DNA of 64,000 nucleotides from Agromyces sp. Leaf222 (GTDB taxonomy: Bacteria; Actinomycetota; Actinomycetes; Actinomycetales; Microbacteriaceae). The translations under genes and the position numbers were made by a program. Positions within the stretch are counted from its first letter, which is position 1. Every line of letters begins with the position of its first letter. The DNA lies in contig NZ_LMKQ01000001.1 in assembly GCF_001421565.1 (NCBI RefSeq), positions 1,053,651 through 1,117,650 of the forward strand, written 5' to 3'. This document shows positions 41,815 to 49,236 of the stretch, piece by piece. Under the pieces are notes generated by a model. It ran no database searches. It was not told where the DNA came from and worked only from the letters and a program-made list of their open reading frames with translations.

Positions 41815-42372
41815 CTACTGATCGGCGGCCGGCTGCGACGCGGCGCCGATCGAAGCCTGGAGCTCGCGGATCGTCGACCCGAGGATGCCGGTGGCCAGAA
41901 GTCCGGAGCCGAGGGGACCCGAGGGGTCCTCGCCGAGCGGTGGCAACTGCCGCAACGCCGATCGCATCGGTTCGCTCATGCGCTCGAGCTGCCAGGTGAT
42001 CTCGTCGCGGACGGCCTCGGGTCGATGCGGCTGGGCCAGCCCGACCGCCTTCGCGGCGTACGCCGCGGCACCGAGCGCGTGCGCGCCCATGTGGGCGACA
42101 CCGGCGGCCTGCGCCGCGGCGCGCGCTGCCGCCACGGCCGCGGGCGAGCTCGCGGCATGCGCGGCTCGACCGGCGACGAAGCGACGTCGGATCTCGTCGG
42201 CGGCGTCGAGCTCTCCGCGAGCGAACGCACGGGCGCGGGCGATCGCATTGCGTGGCCGATCGTCGTCGGGGGCTTCGGCCTCGAACAGCGCGAGGACCCG
42301 CTCGGCGCAGTCCGCCGCCCAGCTCGCGACCAGGCGGCGATCGGCTTCGCTCAGGGACTGCGCAGACGGCAT
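41815..42372 (-). CDS. Imm-5-like putative immunity protein
   Basis: 185 aa, nearly all alpha-helical and Ala-rich. The run DRRLVASWAADCAERVLALF, then RPRNAIARARAFARGEL and AHMGAHALGAAAYAAKAVGLA, matches the Imm-5-like family predicted as immunity to polymorphic toxins. No toxin, PAAR, LXG or WXG100 gene is visible nearby, so it is an orphan here. Start ATG 42372 (MPSAQSLSEADR) is assumed. It is divergent from the DHFR-like gene. Confidence 0.75.
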   Translation of the reverse strand: MPSAQSLSEADRRLVASWAADCAERVLALFEAEAPDDDRPRNAIARARAFARGELDAADEIRRRFVAGRAAHAASSPAAVAAARAAAQAAGVAHMGAHALGAAAYAAKAVGLAQPHRPEAVRDEITWQLERMSEPMRSALRQLPPLGEDPSGPLGSGLLATGILGSTIRELQASIGAASQPAADQ

Positions 42373-42445
42373 GCCAGCAGCCTGCCATACCGCCCTCGGG
42401 TAGATTGCGAGCACTGCTGACGATCGCAGTTCGAAGGGATCGCGG

Positions 42446-43051
42446 ATGTCCGACACCACCTGCCACATGTCCATCTCGCTCGACGGCTACGTCGCCGGGC
42501 CCGACCAGAGCCTCGAGCAGGGGCTCGGCACGCGCGGCATCGAGCTCCATCGCTGGCACATCGGCGACGAGCGCGCCAACGAGGCCGATGCGATCGCCGC
42601 GAGCTGGCTGATGCGCCCGCGCGGCGCCTACGTGATGGGCCGCAACATGTTCGGTCCGATCCGCGGTGAGTGGGACGGCGACTGGCGCGGATGGTGGGGC
42701 GCCGAACCGCCGTATCACGCACCCGTGTTCGTGCTCACCCACCATGCCCACGAGCCGATCGAGATGGAGGGCGGCACGACCTTCCACTTCGTCACCGACG
42801 GCTTCGACGCCGCCTACGCCCTGGCGCTCGAGACGGCCGGCGACGGCGGCGTGGACATCGCCGGCGGTGCATCCACCGTTCGGCAGGCACTCGTCGCCGG
42901 GGTCATCGACGAGCTCACCCTCGACATCGCGCCCGTGCTGCTCGGAGCGGGCGAGCGGATCTTCGACGGCGTCGAGTCCTTCGGACTGGAGCCGGTCGAG
43001 GTCCTGCAGTCGCCGCTGGCCACGCACATCCGCTACCGCCGGGTGGGCTGA
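42446..43051 (+). CDS. dihydrofolate reductase family protein (RibD C-terminal-like)
   Basis: 201 aa. MSISLDGYVAGPDQS at the start, GAYVMGRNMFG, VFVLTHHAHEPI and GGASTVRQALVAGVIDELTLDIAPVLLGAGERIF are the usual blocks of the DHFR/RibD_C fold that binds NADPH. Such stand-alone proteins are common in actinobacteria with unknown substrates. AAGGGA precedes ATG 42446 and TAGATT about 40 bp upstream is a plausible -10. Its 3' end overlaps the convergent GNAT gene by 19 bp. Confidence 0.86.
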   Translation: MSDTTCHMSISLDGYVAGPDQSLEQGLGTRGIELHRWHIGDERANEADAIAASWLMRPRGAYVMGRNMFGPIRGEWDGDWRGWWGAEPPYHAPVFVLTHHAHEPIEMEGGTTFHFVTDGFDAAYALALETAGDGGVDIAGGASTVRQALVAGVIDELTLDIAPVLLGAGERIFDGVESFGLEPVEVLQSPLATHIRYRRVG

Positions 43052-43578
43052 GGCGCAGCAGGGCGGCGGGAGCCGCGCACCATGCGGATCTCCCGCACCC
43101 CGCGATCCACCTGCACCGTGCCGTCGGCGACGAACCCGTGCTTCGCATAGAACGCCTGCGCCCGAGGATTGGGGTCGGCGACCCACAGCGCCGCCGGCTG
43201 GTCGGAGCCGATGACCGCGTCGAGCAGGGCCGCACCCGCACCGGATCCGTGGGCGGCCGCGAGCACGTACAGCACGTACAGGTGAAGCTCCCATGCGGGC
43301 TCCGGCACCTCGGGCGGCCCCGCCATCGCGACGCCGACGATCGCGTCGTCGCGCTCGGCCACGGCCACCCGATTCGCACGGTAGCGCTCGTCGACGAGCG
43401 CCGCCTTCCAGAACCGCTCGCGCACGCCGACCAGCCCGGGATCGTCGAGCACCGAATCGGGCATGAGGCCGCGGTAGGTCTCCTGCCATGAGCGCACCAG
43501 CACCCTGGCCATGGCAGGCACATCACCGACGCGGGCGGGCCGCACCGCGATCGGGGAGTCCGTGACCGGGGAGTCCAT
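43033..43578 (-). CDS. GNAT family N-acetyltransferase
   Basis: 181 aa. IAVRPARVGDVPAMARVLVRSW opens a GNAT fold; the acetyl-CoA loop is LAAAHGSGAGAALLDAVI (residues about 106-123) and the final strand NPRAQAFYAKHGFVADG is typical. Substrate unknown. TAAGGT is 6 nt before ATG 43578, another leaderless candidate. Convergent overlap of 19 bp with the DHFR-like gene means that the two mRNAs are complementary at their 3' ends. Confidence 0.87.
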   Translation of the reverse strand: MDSPVTDSPIAVRPARVGDVPAMARVLVRSWQETYRGLMPDSVLDDPGLVGVRERFWKAALVDERYRANRVAVAERDDAIVGVAMAGPPEVPEPAWELHLYVLYVLAAAHGSGAGAALLDAVIGSDQPAALWVADPNPRAQAFYAKHGFVADGTVQVDRGVREIRMVRGSRRPAAPQPTRR

Positions 43579-43681
43579 GGCCGAACCTTAGCGACACCCG
43601 GTGCCGCCGGTCGGATGGGATCGAGCGACGGCCTGAACGTTTCTGGCCGGGGCTCCGACGACCCGGTGCCTGCGCGGCTCC

Positions 43682-44674
43682 TCAGCGGCGCATGCGGAGA
43701 ACGGATGACGCGGCGAGCGCAACCCCACGGTCGGGGTCGTCGGCGATCGTCGTGAGGGCGGCCACTGCGTCGTCGCCCGGAATCTCCGCCAGCGCCGCTG
43801 CCAGCCGCCTCCGAGCGGCGACCGGAGTGCGCGCGATCTCGCGGACGATCGCGTCGACGATCTGGTGAGCGCGGCCGCCGTCTGCCGCGAGCACGCCGAG
43901 CGTCTCCGCGGCGTCGACGTCGTAACGCCCGTCGACGATGAGCGCGATCAGGGCCGGCACGGCGGCGGCGTCACCGAGTGCGCCACGGGCGAGCGCGGCC
44001 CGGCTGCCGACGAACGGGTCGGCGTTCGCGACGGCATCCCCCAGTGCGGCATGCGCTCGCGGGGAGCCGAGCTTCTCCAGCACCTCGACCGCTCGTCGAC
44101 GCCGGTCGGCCCCGGGCGCATCCAACGCCCGCACGAGCGCCGGGATCGCGTCCTCGTCGCGTCGCGCGATGGCCCAGGTGAGCGCACCCGCGACATTCGG
44201 GTCGGTCTCTCGCAGCACCGCATCGACGAGCGCGGCGACATCCGTCTCCGCTTCGCGGTCGAGTGCGAGGGCGAGGCGCTGGCGCGCGGACGGATCGTCG
44301 GCGTCGAGCGCTCGCATCAGCCCGATGGTGCCCAGCACCTCAGACCACGCCGCGGGATCACGGCCGCGCACCTGTTCGAGGCGATCCAGCAGTTCCTGCT
44401 CCTGCGCGATGCGGGTGCGGGTGCTCACGATCATCTGCTCGATCATGGGCGCCGGATCGAACGCGAGGTCCTCGAGCACCTCCGCGATCTCGCGGAGGCT
44501 GAGACCGAGCGAGCGGAGCCCCTCGACGTGGAAGAGCCGGCGAGCGTCCTCCTCGGAGTAGTCGCGATAGCCGCCCTGCGTGCGACCGGTCGGGGAGACG
44601 AGCCCGATGCGGTCGTAGTGACGCAGCATGCGGGCACTGATGCCGGACCGCTCGGAGAGCTCGCCGATCAGCAT
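43682..44674 (-). CDS. MerR-type regulator fused to HEAT repeats
   Basis: 330 aa. Residues 1-70 are a MerR DNA-binding domain (LIGELSERSGISARMLRHYD, RDYSEEDARRLFHVEGLRSLG); a coiled coil follows (about 80-105). From about 115 to the end there are HEAT-like helical pairs (AIPALVRALDAPGADRRRRA, AHAALGDAVANADPFVGSRA, AVPALIALIVDGRYDV). The C-terminal part replaces the usual small effector domain, so input may be a protein. It starts 4 nt after the stop of the HEAT gene and is co-transcribed with it from the MerR-type promoter at 45386. Confidence 0.84.
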   Translation of the reverse strand: MLIGELSERSGISARMLRHYDRIGLVSPTGRTQGGYRDYSEEDARRLFHVEGLRSLGLSLREIAEVLEDLAFDPAPMIEQMIVSTRTRIAQEQELLDRLEQVRGRDPAAWSEVLGTIGLMRALDADDPSARQRLALALDREAETDVAALVDAVLRETDPNVAGALTWAIARRDEDAIPALVRALDAPGADRRRRAVEVLEKLGSPRAHAALGDAVANADPFVGSRAALARGALGDAAAVPALIALIVDGRYDVDAAETLGVLAADGGRAHQIVDAIVREIARTPVAARRRLAAALAEIPGDDAVAALTTIADDPDRGVALAASSVLRMRR

Positions 44675-44678
44675 CCGC

Positions 44679-45365
44679 TCACGGCTCCATGACCGGCTCC
44701 ACGACCGGCGCCTCGCGAAGGGCGACGATGCGGCGGGCTTCGGCGATCGCGGCGTCGAACCCCAGGTAAGGGTCCTGCATCAGCCGTTCGGTCGCCGCCG
44801 CGTGCGTGCGCACGCCCGCGTCGGGTGCCGACTTCGCTCGCTCGACGACGGCGACCGCCCCGTCTCCGAGCGCGACGAACGCGCGACTGAGGCTCAGCTG
44901 GAGGTCGCGACCTCCACGGTCGAACTGGGTCGACAGCGTCTCGGCAAGGCCCTCCGCGTCGCGGCCGCCGGGAACCAGGCCCGCCGACGTGCGCCAGGCG
45001 GCGCGAGCGACCTCCTCGTCGTCGTCCTGCAGGAGGGCGGGCGTGACGGCGGTCCAGATGTCGGGGTCTCCGATCTTCGAGAGCGTGTGGAGGGCCTGAG
45101 CCCGGGCCTGCGGGACCTCGGAGTCGAGTTCGGGCAGCAGCCGTTCGATCACGGCCGACGAGTCGTGTCGAATGAGCGCCCACGTCAACATGTCGCGCAC
45201 GAAGAAGTCCGGCTCGATCGCGCACCGCTCGACCAGCACCTCGACGTACTCGGGGGTGGGCGTGCTGCCGGCCGTGAGCGCCGCTTGCAGCCGAGTGGAT
45301 GCCGCGGGCGTGCGCAGTGCGTCTCGCAATCGCATCGCCGGCTCGCCCATCGATGTTCGGGTCAT
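44679..45365 (-). CDS. HEAT-repeat protein
   Basis: 228 aa composed of HEAT/armadillo-like helical repeats (YVEVLVERCAIEPDFFVRDM, VIERLLPELDSEVPQARAQA, WTAVTPALLQDDDEEVARAA). No enzyme motif. Start ATG 45365 (MTRTSMGEPAM) follows AGGAGG with an 8-nt spacer; an ATG at 45383 would place that site inside the gene. It precedes the MerR-HEAT fusion in one operon and is a natural partner or antagonist for it. Function unknown. Confidence 0.78.
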   Translation of the reverse strand: MTRTSMGEPAMRLRDALRTPAASTRLQAALTAGSTPTPEYVEVLVERCAIEPDFFVRDMLTWALIRHDSSAVIERLLPELDSEVPQARAQALHTLSKIGDPDIWTAVTPALLQDDDEEVARAAWRTSAGLVPGGRDAEGLAETLSTQFDRGGRDLQLSLSRAFVALGDGAVAVVERAKSAPDAGVRTHAAATERLMQDPYLGFDAAIAEARRIVALREAPVVEPVMEP

Positions 45366-45385
45366 CTCGACCACCTCCTGCACCC

Positions 45386-45416
45386 AGTCAAGACCTTGTC
45401 ATGATGTCAAGGTCAA
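45386..45416 (-). promoter_or_regulatory. MerR-type promoter with 19-bp spacer and palindrome
   Basis: On the minus strand TTGACC (45416-45411), 19 nt, TTGACT (45391-45386). The spacer carries the 23-bp palindrome at 45392-45414, GACCTTG ... CAAGGTC, nearly symmetric. This is the geometry recognised by MerR regulators and implies autoregulation of the HEAT/MerR-HEAT operon. Confidence 0.7.
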
Positions 45417-45501
45417 GTCGAGACGTTTTCCGGCTTCACGGGCCGCCCTCCGCGGCGTCGTATCGTGGAAGACGGAGTCCCACGCCGCGAGGAGGTCGAC
45501 G

Positions 45502-46098
45502 ATGAGCGAGGATCCTCAGCGCGCCGCGTCGCAGTACCGGCTCGATCGGCTCGCCCGCGATGAGGCGATCGCCCGTGGCGAGGAGCCCGGCGTCGACGAG
45601 GCGCCGGACCCGCCTCGTCAGTCGACGGAGGCCGAGCGATCGGCGTTCGTGGAGAACGCGATCCAGCAGGCGATCCGACGCGGTGAGTTCGACGACCTCC
45701 CGGGCGCGGGCAAGCCGCTCGAAGGGCTGACCGGCCAGCACGACCCCGACTGGTGGATCCGCCGCAAGATCGAGCGCGAGCAGTTGACCGGGCTGGGTCC
45801 ACCCGCGCTCACCCTGCGGGTCGAGAACGCCCAGCTCGACGCCACCCTCGATCGGATGCACCGCGAATCCGAGGTGCGTGAGGCCGTCGAGGACTTCAAC
45901 CGCCGCGTGGTCGAGGCACGCCGACAGTTGCTCGGCGGACCGCCCGTCGTGACTCCGACTCGCGATGCCGGCATCGAGGTTCGGGCGTGGCGCGAGCGCC
46001 GTGACGCCCGACAGCGCAAGGTGGCCGAGGAGCGCGCGCAGCGCGAACAGGAGCAAGCAGCATCGCGAACTCGGAAGTGGTGGCGGCGACGCGGCTGA
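45502..46098 (+). CDS. DUF1992 / DnaJ-related family protein
   Basis: 198 aa. The hallmark of the family is present: ENAIQQAIRRGEFDDLPGAGKPLEGL (residues about 51-77) followed by DPDWWIRRKIEREQL. The C-terminal 60 residues are a highly charged helix with basic end RKWWRRRG. The role is unknown; homologues are described as DnaJ homologue subfamily C member 28-like. GAGGAGG precedes ATG 45502, and TATCGT about 40 bp upstream is a plausible -10. Confidence 0.86.
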   Translation: MSEDPQRAASQYRLDRLARDEAIARGEEPGVDEAPDPPRQSTEAERSAFVENAIQQAIRRGEFDDLPGAGKPLEGLTGQHDPDWWIRRKIEREQLTGLGPPALTLRVENAQLDATLDRMHRESEVREAVEDFNRRVVEARRQLLGGPPVVTPTRDAGIEVRAWRERRDARQRKVAEERAQREQEQAASRTRKWWRRRG

Positions 46099-46119
46099 CG
46101 ACCGCTCTTCGCGAGCTGC

Positions 46120-46410
46120 TCAGACGGGTTCCGTGCCCGGTCGCTGCGGGGCCCGCCGACCGAGCATGAACCCGGCGCAGCCGGCCGTCCCGACGAGACC
46201 GAGCACGATCACCAGGGCGCCCACCAGCTCGAGCGGCGCCACGAAGGCGTATCCGCCCGGACTGAACAACGTGTCGAACACCGACACGCCTCCGACGAAT
46301 CCGAACGAGACGGGCGCCTGGCTCGAGATGCTCACGATCACGGCACCGGTGACGATGATCGCCCCCGACAGGATGAGTGTCGTGAGGGCGAGCAGGCGCG
46401 TCCGTGGCAT
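46120..46410 (-). CDS. two-TM membrane protein A
   Basis: 96 aa; hydrophobic segments at about 10-30 and 58-82, separated by a loop SVFDTLFSPGG. Not recognised as a family. TATGGT 6 nt before ATG 46410 suggests a leaderless mRNA. It is divergent from a protein of nearly the same size, topology and loop composition (two-TM membrane protein B), so the pair may be diverged duplicates. Confidence 0.72.
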   Translation of the reverse strand: MPRTRLLALTTLILSGAIIVTGAVIVSISSQAPVSFGFVGGVSVFDTLFSPGGYAFVAPLELVGALVIVLGLVGTAGCAGFMLGRRAPQRPGTEPV

Positions 46411-46487
46411 CCGGTCACCATACCGATCCCCGGTCGTTCGCTGAAAGCCGCGCGCGCCATGTCGCCCGATCGGGCTACGCTGCGACG

Positions 46488-46763
46488 GTGAATCGGATGC
46501 CGCGCTCCCTGCTGTTCGTGCTGGTCGCCTCGGCGGCGCTCGTCGTCGTCGGTGCGGTGCTCATCCTCGTCGCTCGCGTGGTGCAGCCGGTCGATTCGTT
46601 CGGCTGGTTCGCCTACCAGCCGCTGGCCGGATCGGCGTTCATGCCGGGCGGCGCCGTGCTGCTCACGACGCCCGCGGTCGTCGGGGCGATGCTCGCCGCG
46701 CTCGGGTTCGCGGCGCTGGCCGGCGTGGTCGGCTTCGCGCTCGCCCGCGGTCGGCGGACCTGA
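46488..46763 (+). CDS. two-TM membrane protein B
   Basis: 91 aa from GTG 46488 (TACGCT 6 nt upstream, leaderless). Hydrophobic segments at about 8-28 and 58-82 flank a loop VDSFGWFAYQPLAGSAFMPGG, which is similar in length and Phe/Gly/Pro content to that of protein A. The C-terminus is basic. Function unknown. Confidence 0.72.
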   Translation: MNRMPRSLLFVLVASAALVVVGAVLILVARVVQPVDSFGWFAYQPLAGSAFMPGGAVLLTTPAVVGAMLAALGFAALAGVVGFALARGRRT

Positions 46764-46899
46764 GGCGGGGTCCCGCGGGTCCGCTTCTCGACAGCAGGCC
46801 TCGTCGCGGGCGAACTTGCCAGGCCGGCCTGATCGACGCGGGGTTCTCACCGGCGAGCCCGATGAACCGCGCGGGTTGTCGGTGTGGCCGGAACCCAGA

Positions 46900-46942
46900 C
46901 GAGCCCGGCGGCATACGGAGTCTCCATACACCGCCGGGCTCG
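46900..46942. terminator. terminator hairpin after the S15 peptidase gene
   Basis: CGAGCCCGGCGG (46900-46911) and CCGCCGGGCTCG (46931-46942) are perfect 12-bp arms with a 19-nt loop. It lies 45 bp beyond the peptidase stop on the minus strand and can also terminate the plus-strand membrane-protein mRNA. Confidence 0.78.
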
Positions 46943-46986
46943 CGAGCCGGGTGGTCACCGCGCGTGCGGTACCTCCCGGAATGCGG

Positions 46987-48888
46987 TCAGTTGCCGGGCC
47001 ACACCGTCGCATCGAGGTCGGGCAGGGTGCCCTGACGCAGGTTCTCGGTGTTCTTCGGCTTCACGTGACCAGGGCCGAATCCGGCCATCGGACCCGAGAC
47101 CGGCAGGTTCAGCCTCGAACCGCTCAGGTCGACCGTGTAGGTCGTCGCCGCGGTGTCGACGGCCAGCACGCCGTTGCGGCTGCCGCTGATCACGACGCCG
47201 AGCTGGTGCCCTGCCGGCACGATGACGTCGTTCGCAGCCAGTTCGACGCTGACCTCGTGGTCGCCCGCCCCGTCGAGGCGCGCCCATCCGCGGGCCAGCA
47301 CCTGCAGTTCGGTGCTCGAGATGCGCTTGCCCACCTCGTTGTAGCAGGCGTCATCGGTGGCGGTCGCCGGACCCCAGCAGGACTCCGTGCTCAGCGTTTC
47401 CGCGCCGTCACCCGCGGTGCTGATGCGATCCATCGCCCCGTAGTCGACCAGCATGACCGACACCTGCCCGACGGGTGCCGTGTGCGCGACGTCGAGATCG
47501 AGGGTCGGCGTGCCCGAGATCCGGATCTCGTGCTTGGTGGTGCCGGTGAGGAACTGCAGCCGGTTGGGGTTCGCGCCGATCCTGACGGCGTTCGCCTCGC
47601 TGAGCGATGCCGAGTTGACGTAGCTGGCCGTCGAGCGGTCCTTCTTGCCGAGCATCATCGTGCCGTCGGAGTGCAGGTTCAGCGTCTGGGTGCGGGCCGA
47701 TGAGATCGGCCAGGTCGGTGACTGCTCCCACCGGTTCGGCGCAGTCTCGACGCTCACCGCGGGCTCGCGGTCGATGCCGTTGTCGATGTCCATGAGCTCG
47801 TGATCGAACCAGCGGTGGAGCGTGTCGACCCACAGGGCGCGCTCGGAGTCGAACGGGTCGACGTGTCCGAGGCGAGTGAGCCACATCTTCCGGTCGACGC
47901 CCTGCTCGCCGAGATCGGCCCACCACTTCGAGGCGTTCATCGTCTTGACGTTGGTGTCCTGCAGTCCGTGCACGACGAAGACGCTGGCCTTGACCTTGGA
48001 CACGTCGTAGAAGGTGCCGTCCCGGTAGTCGCGCTCGGCCCAGAAGTCCGTGTAGGCGCCCGTCTCGTCACCGTCGTTGGCGTTCATGAAGTTCAGACGC
48101 GCGGAGCAGTCGGTCGCGATGGTGCGGTTGGCGGCGACCGACCGGGACAGGCTGCTCGGGTAGTTGTTGGACTTCACCGCACCCTGCCAGCGGTTGTAGT
48201 CGTACCACGAGCTGATCGCGCTGATCGGCACGATCGTCTTCAGGCCGTCGACGCCGGTGGCGGCGACCCCGTTGGCCAGGGTCCCGTCGTAGGACTTGCC
48301 GATCATGCCGGTCTTGCCGTTGCTCCAGTCCGCATCGACGACCGCGCCGTCGGCGTCGTAGGCGACCCCGTTGCCGTCGAGCCATTCGACGACGGCCTTG
48401 ACGGACTCGATGTCCGAGCGGCCGCCCTCGTCGGTGCATCCCGTGGACCGGGCGGTGCCGGCCATGTCGACGGCGACGTAGGCGTACCCGCGGGGCACGA
48501 AGTAGTTGTCGTAGTAGAGCGGGAACGTGACCAGGTTGCCCTCGGCGTCGTACTGCTTGCGCTCCGCCTCGTTGCCGCGTCCGGAGCTCAGGTAGTAGGG
48601 GCTGGCATCCATGATGATCGGCACCTGAGCGTTGCCGTCGAGTTCGCCCGGTCGGATGATGTCGGTCGCGATCCGCTCGTCGACGCCGTCGCCGTCGAGG
48701 TCGGGGGCGGCGACCCAGACCGTCTCGCGAATGGCTCCGGCGTAGTCGTAGATCGGGGCGGTGGTGCCGTCAACCAGCGTGACCGGTGGGTTGTCGGTCG
48801 GCGCCGCGCTGGCCGCGCCCGCCGTGACGAGTGCCAGTGGCGCTGCGATGGCCAACGAGCTCGCAATGGCGAGGGTTCTGTATTTCAT
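46987..48888 (-). CDS. secreted CocE/NonD hydrolase, Xaa-Pro dipeptidyl-peptidase type (S15)
   Basis: 633 aa. The signal peptide covers residues 1-29 (MKYRTLAIASS, hydrophobic core, then AASAAPTD with cleavage after ASA). Catalytic Ser199 is in GKSYDGTLA, Asp311 in HGLQDTNVK, His342 in RLGHVDP. The C-terminal beta domain (about 470-630) is the galactose-binding-like jelly roll of S15/CocE enzymes. It would act outside the cell, cutting Xaa-Pro dipeptides or esters. GGAAGG precedes ATG 48888. Monocistronic with a terminator. Confidence 0.9.
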   Translation of the reverse strand: MKYRTLAIASSLAIAAPLALVTAGAASAAPTDNPPVTLVDGTTAPIYDYAGAIRETVWVAAPDLDGDGVDERIATDIIRPGELDGNAQVPIIMDASPYYLSSGRGNEAERKQYDAEGNLVTFPLYYDNYFVPRGYAYVAVDMAGTARSTGCTDEGGRSDIESVKAVVEWLDGNGVAYDADGAVVDADWSNGKTGMIGKSYDGTLANGVAATGVDGLKTIVPISAISSWYDYNRWQGAVKSNNYPSSLSRSVAANRTIATDCSARLNFMNANDGDETGAYTDFWAERDYRDGTFYDVSKVKASVFVVHGLQDTNVKTMNASKWWADLGEQGVDRKMWLTRLGHVDPFDSERALWVDTLHRWFDHELMDIDNGIDREPAVSVETAPNRWEQSPTWPISSARTQTLNLHSDGTMMLGKKDRSTASYVNSASLSEANAVRIGANPNRLQFLTGTTKHEIRISGTPTLDLDVAHTAPVGQVSVMLVDYGAMDRISTAGDGAETLSTESCWGPATATDDACYNEVGKRISSTELQVLARGWARLDGAGDHEVSVELAANDVIVPAGHQLGVVISGSRNGVLAVDTAATTYTVDLSGSRLNLPVSGPMAGFGPGHVKPKNTENLRQGTLPDLDATVWPGN

Positions 48889-48989
48889 TCCGGTCCTTCC
48901 GTTCGAGGACGACGCGGTGCTGTCGCGAACAGCGCTGTCCCAAAGGGTGATGGGCATTCCGTATGAACTTCCTCGGACGTCGGACACCA

Positions 48990-49023
48990 GCGCCCTTCAG
49001 TCCCGAATGAAGCTGAAGGGCGC
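48990..49023. terminator. hairpin in the divergent gap before the glycan locus
   Basis: GCGCCCTTCAG (48990-49000) pairs with CTGAAGGGCGC (49013-49023), 12-nt loop. It lies upstream of both divergent genes, where a terminator is unexpected; it may instead be part of a 5' leader of the S15 gene or stop read-through. Confidence 0.5.
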
Positions 49024-49094
49024 ACCGAAATCCCGGCCGCGCCCGGTCGATTCCGGGGTCTCGCGGCTACTCAGCAACCTATGGGGCTGGCCAG

Positions 49095-49132
49095 GATTGA
49101 TCAACAATCCAGGCCGAGATTGGTCGACAATC
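49095..49132. promoter_or_regulatory. two direct copies of a GntR-like operator
   Basis: GATTGATCAACAATC (49095-49109) and GATTGGTCGACAATC (49118-49132) are palindromic units of the form GATTGNTCNACAATC, 23 bp apart centre to centre, so on nearly the same helix face. The TTGnTCnACAA-like core is typical of GntR/FadR-family sites. They precede the DUF6807 operon; no GntR gene is in the window. Confidence 0.6.
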
Positions 49133-49166
49133 GTTCGAGGGGATGGCGGATGCCGGCCGGGCCGGT

Positions 49167-49188
49167 ACGCTTGGACAACGCTTTCCCA
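49167..49188 (+). promoter_or_regulatory. -10 box with adjoining LacI-type operator
   Basis: TACGCT (49167-49172) is followed at once by GGACAACGCTTTCCC (49174-49188), a LacI-type half-palindrome of the AnCGCTTTCCC class, placed over the expected start of transcription for the DUF6807 operon. Confidence 0.6.
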
Positions 49189-49236
49189 AATGGAGCGCGC
49201 ACCAGACCCCGGATCGACGACGACCGAAGGAGACCG

